A stretch of 17,798 bases of DNA from contig CBEVZC010000059.1 in the NCBI GenBank assembly GCA_965554225.1, positions 1 through 17,798 of the forward strand. The letters run 5' to 3'. The stretch's first letter is position 1, and every line of letters starts with the position of its first letter. The translations under genes and the position numbers were made by a program. Below are positions 14,901-17,798 of this stretch, in pieces. Under the pieces are notes generated by a model, which made no database searches, was not told the origin of the DNA, and saw only the letters and a program-made list of their open reading frames with translations. Origin of the DNA: BMS3ABIN04 sp965554225. GTDB lineage: Bacteria; Bacteroidota; Ignavibacteria; Ignavibacteriales; Melioribacteraceae.

Positions 14901-15274
14901 AACAACAATTATTACTAATTGTACTTGGGGTTGTGGTAGTTGGATTAGCCATTGTGGTCGGTATTAATATGTTCACAGCACATGCTGTAGAAGCAAAAAG
15001 AGATTTAGTATTGCATGAATGCGTTGAGCTTTCCTCTATGGCGCAGCAGTATTACAGAAAACCGGCAGAAATGGGAGGCGGGGATAGATCGTTTACTGGT
15101 TGGACGATACCTCCGAGGATGACGAACACTGCTAACGGGAATTTTACTGCAGTGGTAAACTCTTCTTCAGTTGTAATAACTGGAACCGGTAATGAAGTCG
15201 TAACAGGAAATGATTCCGTAAGAGTTAAAATAACTGTTTACCCTGATGATTATTCAACAGTCATATTAAACTAA
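14894..15274 (+). CDS. Type IV pilin-like protein, first copy
   Basis: A 126-residue protein beginning MGQQQLLLIVLGVVVVGLAI: after five residues comes one hydrophobic helix (about 6-27), then a small soluble domain. The second copy (15512-15919) shares the N-terminal helix, the SMAQQYYRKP segment (48-57), a glycine run (MGGG), TANGN, and a closing G-T-G-N-E-V-V-x-G-x-D-x-V strand. The layout is that of a type IV pilin or pseudopilin, and platform and ATPase genes follow. Unlike typical prepilins there is no basic leader and no Glu at +5; if processed, the leader could only be about Met-Gly. Cys43 is unique to this copy. AGAGGA at 14884-14889 is a strong ribosome binding site. Function as a filament subunit is inferred from context. 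Confidence 0.72.
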   Translation: MGQQQLLLIVLGVVVVGLAIVVGINMFTAHAVEAKRDLVLHECVELSSMAQQYYRKPAEMGGGDRSFTGWTIPPRMTNTANGNFTAVVNSSSVVITGTGNEVVTGNDSVRVKITVYPDDYSTVILN

Positions 15275-15435
15275 TTTACAATAATGCCGATAATTACCTG
15301 TAAGAATTACATGCATAAAAAAATAGCGATGTACCATTTTGATAAAAAAGCTGAAAATAGTCTATTTTGATTCACAAAATGAATTTGGAACATGACCGGG
15401 ATCACAAATTTTGCAGATAATCTAAAAAGTTCTTT

Positions 15436-15452
15436 TTGGCATGGTTATTTCT
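15436..15452 (+). promoter_or_regulatory. Possible sigma-54-like promoter of the second pilin
   Basis: TTGGCATGGTTATTTCT resembles the -24/-12 promoter TTGGCACGN4TTGCT, with GG-N10 intact but TC in place of the key GC. At the same distance from the first pilin start (73-74 nt) lies TGGTTCGAAATTTGA (14818-14832), also GG-N10 but followed by GA. Each site alone is weak; the equal spacing is the only reason to list it. Confidence 0.22.
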
Positions 15453-15511
15453 ATAACGAAAAACGAAACTTAAACAATCAATTATCTTTCACAAACAATA
15501 GGAGTTAAATA

Positions 15512-15919
15512 ATGGGTCAACAACAATTATTATTAATCGTACTTGGTGTTATCATAGTTGGTATTGCTGTAGTAGTTGGAATTAATGTATTCACTGCCAG
15601 CAGTGTTAATTCAAATAGAGATGCAGTTATTGCAGATCTAACTACATTAGCATCAATGGCACAACAATATTACAGAAAACCTATCGCAATGGGCGGTGGC
15701 GGTCAATCTTTTGACGCTTCAACAGGTTCAGGTGGCGCAGCTTGGGCAATCCCTGCACAGCTACAATCAACAGCAAATGGAAATTACTCACTAACTTCAG
15801 GAGCACAATCAATTACTTTGGTTGGTAAAGGAACAGAAGTTGTAAGCGGTACAGATACAGTGCAGGTCACCATGGTGGTTGGCCCAAGTGCAATAACGTC
15901 AACTACAATTAATCACTAA
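15512..15919 (+). CDS. Type IV pilin-like protein, second copy
   Basis: A 135-residue paralogue of the gene just upstream, beginning MGQQQLLLIVLGVIIVGIAV with the same short start and single N-terminal helix (about 6-27). SMAQQYYRKPIAMGGGGQSF (48-67) is strongly conserved between the copies. A glycine/serine-rich insert (DASTGSGGAA, 68-77) accounts for the extra length, and this copy has no cysteine. The first bases of the two genes are almost identical at DNA level, so this is a tandem duplication that has since diverged in the soluble domain. AGGAG at 15500-15504 gives a strong ribosome binding site, expected for an abundant subunit. A stem-loop follows before the platform gene. The two may be major and minor subunits, or a heteromeric fibre. 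Confidence 0.72.
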   Translation: MGQQQLLLIVLGVIIVGIAVVVGINVFTASSVNSNRDAVIADLTTLASMAQQYYRKPIAMGGGGQSFDASTGSGGAAWAIPAQLQSTANGNYSLTSGAQSITLVGKGTEVVSGTDTVQVTMVVGPSAITSTTINH

Positions 15920-15968
15920 ACTATTATTGAATTAGTTCGATTCTTAAAATTAGTTATTTGATTTAATG

Positions 15969-16002
15969 GGGCTAATAGAACATTAGAAAGTTTTATTAGC
16001 CC
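15969..16002 (+). terminator. Stem-loop between the pilins and the platform gene
   Basis: GGGCTAATAGAAC (15969-15981) pairs with GTTTTATTAGCCC (15990-16002): 13 pairs including one G-T wobble, with an 8-nt loop. It is followed by TTCACATTT, not a clean T tract, so a partial terminator or a 3' mRNA-protecting structure is likelier than a full stop. The platform gene starts 26 nt further on, which suggests readthrough at lower level. Confidence 0.6.
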
Positions 16003-16027
16003 TTCACATTTAAACCAGTAAAACATT

Positions 16028-17368
16028 ATGATAGAATTAAGATTTAATGCGGTCAGACCAAACGGTCAAAGTATTGTTGGAACAATTACGGCTCCGACAT
16101 ATAAAGATGGTAAAGGCAAAATTGCTAAACTAGTTGAAAAACATCAGCTTAAGACTAAGTCCATAGAAAAAAAAGTTACTTTTCTATATAAAGTAAGAAA
16201 AGGCAATGAAAAACCAACAACCGGTGAACAAAAAGCTTTCAGCAAAGAAGAAGTAAGAAATGCTCTGACTAAATTAGGTTACCAGGTCATTTCTGTTAAT
16301 AGAAAACTATTAGATTTTAATATGAAACCCCCTCAGCAGGATATAGTTTCATTTGTTAAAATTAGTGCCGAATTATTGGAACAAAAACTGCCTTACAGCG
16401 AAATAATGACCTTGCTTACTAATGATCTTGAAAATAAAACACTGCGCGAAACTTTAAAGCAAATAAATAATGAACTGAAAAAAGGCGCTGATAGTGAAGC
16501 AACCTATATGAAGTATCAGACGGTATTTGGTAAATTTACTGCATATATGCTTGGACTTGCTTCCAAAAGCGGTAATATGGCAGAGATTTATAAAGCTACT
16601 GCAAAGTTCCTTGAGAGAAGACAAGAATTTAGAAAAAACTTACGAAGTGCGTTAATCACACCTATTATCACATTATTTATTCTTGCTTTAGCTGTTTTGT
16701 TTTATGTCGGTTATATTTTCCCTGAAACGGCAAAACTGTTTTTAAAGTTTGATATTCCTCTACCGCCTATGACTGCAGCTACATTAAAATTTAGCGACTT
16801 TTTAATGGCACATCCAATCATGATAACATTGGTTCTCGTTCTACCACCTATTCTGTTCTGGCGGTATGCAAAAACAGAGAAAGGCAAGCTTGTAGTTGAT
16901 AAATATATAATGAAAATGCCTATCATGGGTTCATTAATACATAAAACAAATATTGAAGTATTTTGCCGCGTATTTTACACTCTTTATAGCGGATCGGCAG
17001 AAAGCATAGAACCAATTAGAATTGCAGCGGAAGCAACCGGAAACAAATATTTTGAAAACCAAATCAAGAATGTTTCAATTCCTTTGATGATTAATAAGGG
17101 TATTGGTCTAACCGATGCACTTTCAGCCAGCGGTGTTTTTACAGAAACCGCAATATCAAGATTTCATTCCGGTGAGGAAACAGGTACAATTAAAAATACA
17201 GCTAAACAATTAGCAAATTATTACGAAAGCGAAACAGTTTTCAGATTAAAAAATGTAATTGAAATGGTTCAGGTTTTTATTGCTATGGTGATAATGATTG
17301 TTATGATTGCATTAACTTTAGTATCTGCTGAAACTGCGACCATTAGTCCTAAATCACCGGTAATGTAA
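16028..17368 (+). CDS. Type II secretion/type IV pilus platform protein (GspF/PilC family)
   Basis: An inner-membrane platform protein of 446 residues, longer than the usual 400 or so. Two GspF domains can be seen: about 105-230, with the cytoplasmic block ending in TM1 (210-231), and 308-430, ending in TM3 (412-432). TM2 is near 262-280. The second domain has the signature FHSGEETGTIKNTAKQLANYYE-like block (379-400), and R-S-A-L-I-T-P-I precedes TM1. The first 95 residues hold what looks like two copies of the small N-terminal fold (FNAVRPNGQSIVGTITA and FLYKVRKGNEKPTTGEQKAF). Upstream of ATG 16028 there is no clear Shine-Dalgarno, so expression is probably low. It is followed after 20 nt by the ATPase gene. 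Confidence 0.9.
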   Translation: MIELRFNAVRPNGQSIVGTITAPTYKDGKGKIAKLVEKHQLKTKSIEKKVTFLYKVRKGNEKPTTGEQKAFSKEEVRNALTKLGYQVISVNRKLLDFNMKPPQQDIVSFVKISAELLEQKLPYSEIMTLLTNDLENKTLRETLKQINNELKKGADSEATYMKYQTVFGKFTAYMLGLASKSGNMAEIYKATAKFLERRQEFRKNLRSALITPIITLFILALAVLFYVGYIFPETAKLFLKFDIPLPPMTAATLKFSDFLMAHPIMITLVLVLPPILFWRYAKTEKGKLVVDKYIMKMPIMGSLIHKTNIEVFCRVFYTLYSGSAESIEPIRIAAEATGNKYFENQIKNVSIPLMINKGIGLTDALSASGVFTETAISRFHSGEETGTIKNTAKQLANYYESETVFRLKNVIEMVQVFIAMVIMIVMIALTLVSAETATISPKSPVM

Positions 17369-17388
17369 TTAAATAAAGAAAGCAATCT

Positions 17389-17798
17389 ATGATTGAAGCA
17401 AAATTAGAAATGACGGATAAAATTGGTTACCTTTTATTAAAGAAAGGGATAATCGATACCAAAATATTAGAGCAGGCTTTACAAGTTAAGCAAAACGACA
17501 GAACAAAACTAAAGCGAAATCTTGCTCAAATACTTGTCCAGGATTTTAAATTTGATCATGATATTATTTTCAGAGAAGTTGCTGTACTTTATGCATTTAA
17601 AGAAATAAATCTAAAGCCTGAGGATTTTGAAGAAAAAAGAACTGATGAAGTAAAAAAATTATTAGATAAACAAAGCGATGAAGTTAAACAATTACTTCTA
17701 GACCACAGAGTTATTCCTTACAAATACGATGAAAGAATTAGAGATAAATTAATTCTTGCAGCTGTAGATCCTACCGATAGATCGCTTACAAAAATTGC
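17389..17798 (+). CDS. GspE/PilB-type assembly ATPase, N-terminal part (runs off the window)
   Basis: From ATG 17389 the frame is open to the end of the window (136 full codons). The protein begins with a MshEN/T2SSE N-terminal domain: KIGYLLLKKGIIDTKILEQA (11-30), LAQILVQDFKFDHDIIFREV (45-64), LYAFKEINL (67-75), and then VIPYKYDERIRDKLILAAVD (108-127) and PTDRS. This domain precedes the AAA-type motor of GspE, PilB and MshE ATPases, and in some members binds c-di-GMP; here Lys11 sits where the binding motif often has Arg. The Walker motifs lie beyond the edge. It should power filament assembly with the platform protein 20 nt upstream. An alternative start is ATG 17410; the ribosome binding site is weak. 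Confidence 0.82.
   Translation, partial: MIEAKLEMTDKIGYLLLKKGIIDTKILEQALQVKQNDRTKLKRNLAQILVQDFKFDHDIIFREVAVLYAFKEINLKPEDFEEKRTDEVKKLLDKQSDEVKQLLLDHRVIPYKYDERIRDKLILAAVDPTDRSLTKI

Overview
The window looks like chromosome from an AT-rich, Gram-negative-type bacterium of the Bacteroidota/Ignavibacteriota side of the tree. I infer an Ignavibacteriales or Melioribacter-like organism from the gene content, the secreted lipoprotein style (Cys-Lys-Lys after the signal peptide), the bacillithiol deacetylase, and a GatB that implies amidotransferase-dependent aminoacylation. No database search was possible, so the taxonomic call is an inference. Coding density is high, and almost every gene is a recognisable housekeeping gene.

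Left part (1-5066, + strand): the last 28 codons of an upstream gene, then yicC - gmk - rpoZ closed by a strong intrinsic terminator. A second unit follows: type 4 uracil-DNA glycosylase - dnaB - a DUF1460 amidase-like exported protein, joined by a 17-nt overlap and then an ATGA overlap. Middle part (5134-9644): a minus-strand lipoprotein made of four carboxypeptidase-regulatory-like repeats, a minus-strand endonuclease IV (nfo), and divergent from it anmK plus an RmlD-like reductase joined by an ATGA overlap. Next (9645-11551) is a 470-bp scar holding a second, diverged GatB C-terminal tail and the frameshifted end of a DUF4143-type ATPase gene, followed by intact gatB on the minus strand. 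Then come bshB1 and aspS on the + strand.

The 604 bp after aspS (14290-14893) is gene-poor and debris-rich. It holds a short trace of a four-helix-bundle (S23-type) protein, a perfect short hairpin of the extragenic-repeat kind, a complete 147-bp MITE-like element with perfect 17-bp terminal inverted repeats and a 5-bp target duplication, a near-perfect 26-bp palindrome, and a startless minus-strand reading frame that looks like the end of a lost gene.

The right end (14894-17798) is the most interesting part. It carries two tandem paralogous pilin-like proteins whose hydrophobic N-helix begins almost at the initiator Met (MGQQQLLL...), then a GspF/PilC-type inner-membrane platform protein with an apparently duplicated N-terminal domain, and the start of a GspE/PilB-type ATPase that runs off the window. 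Together they suggest a type IV filament or secretion machine with a non-canonical pilin class. A stem-loop between the pilins and the motor genes would fit different expression of subunit and machinery. I see no rRNA, tRNA or CRISPR array.
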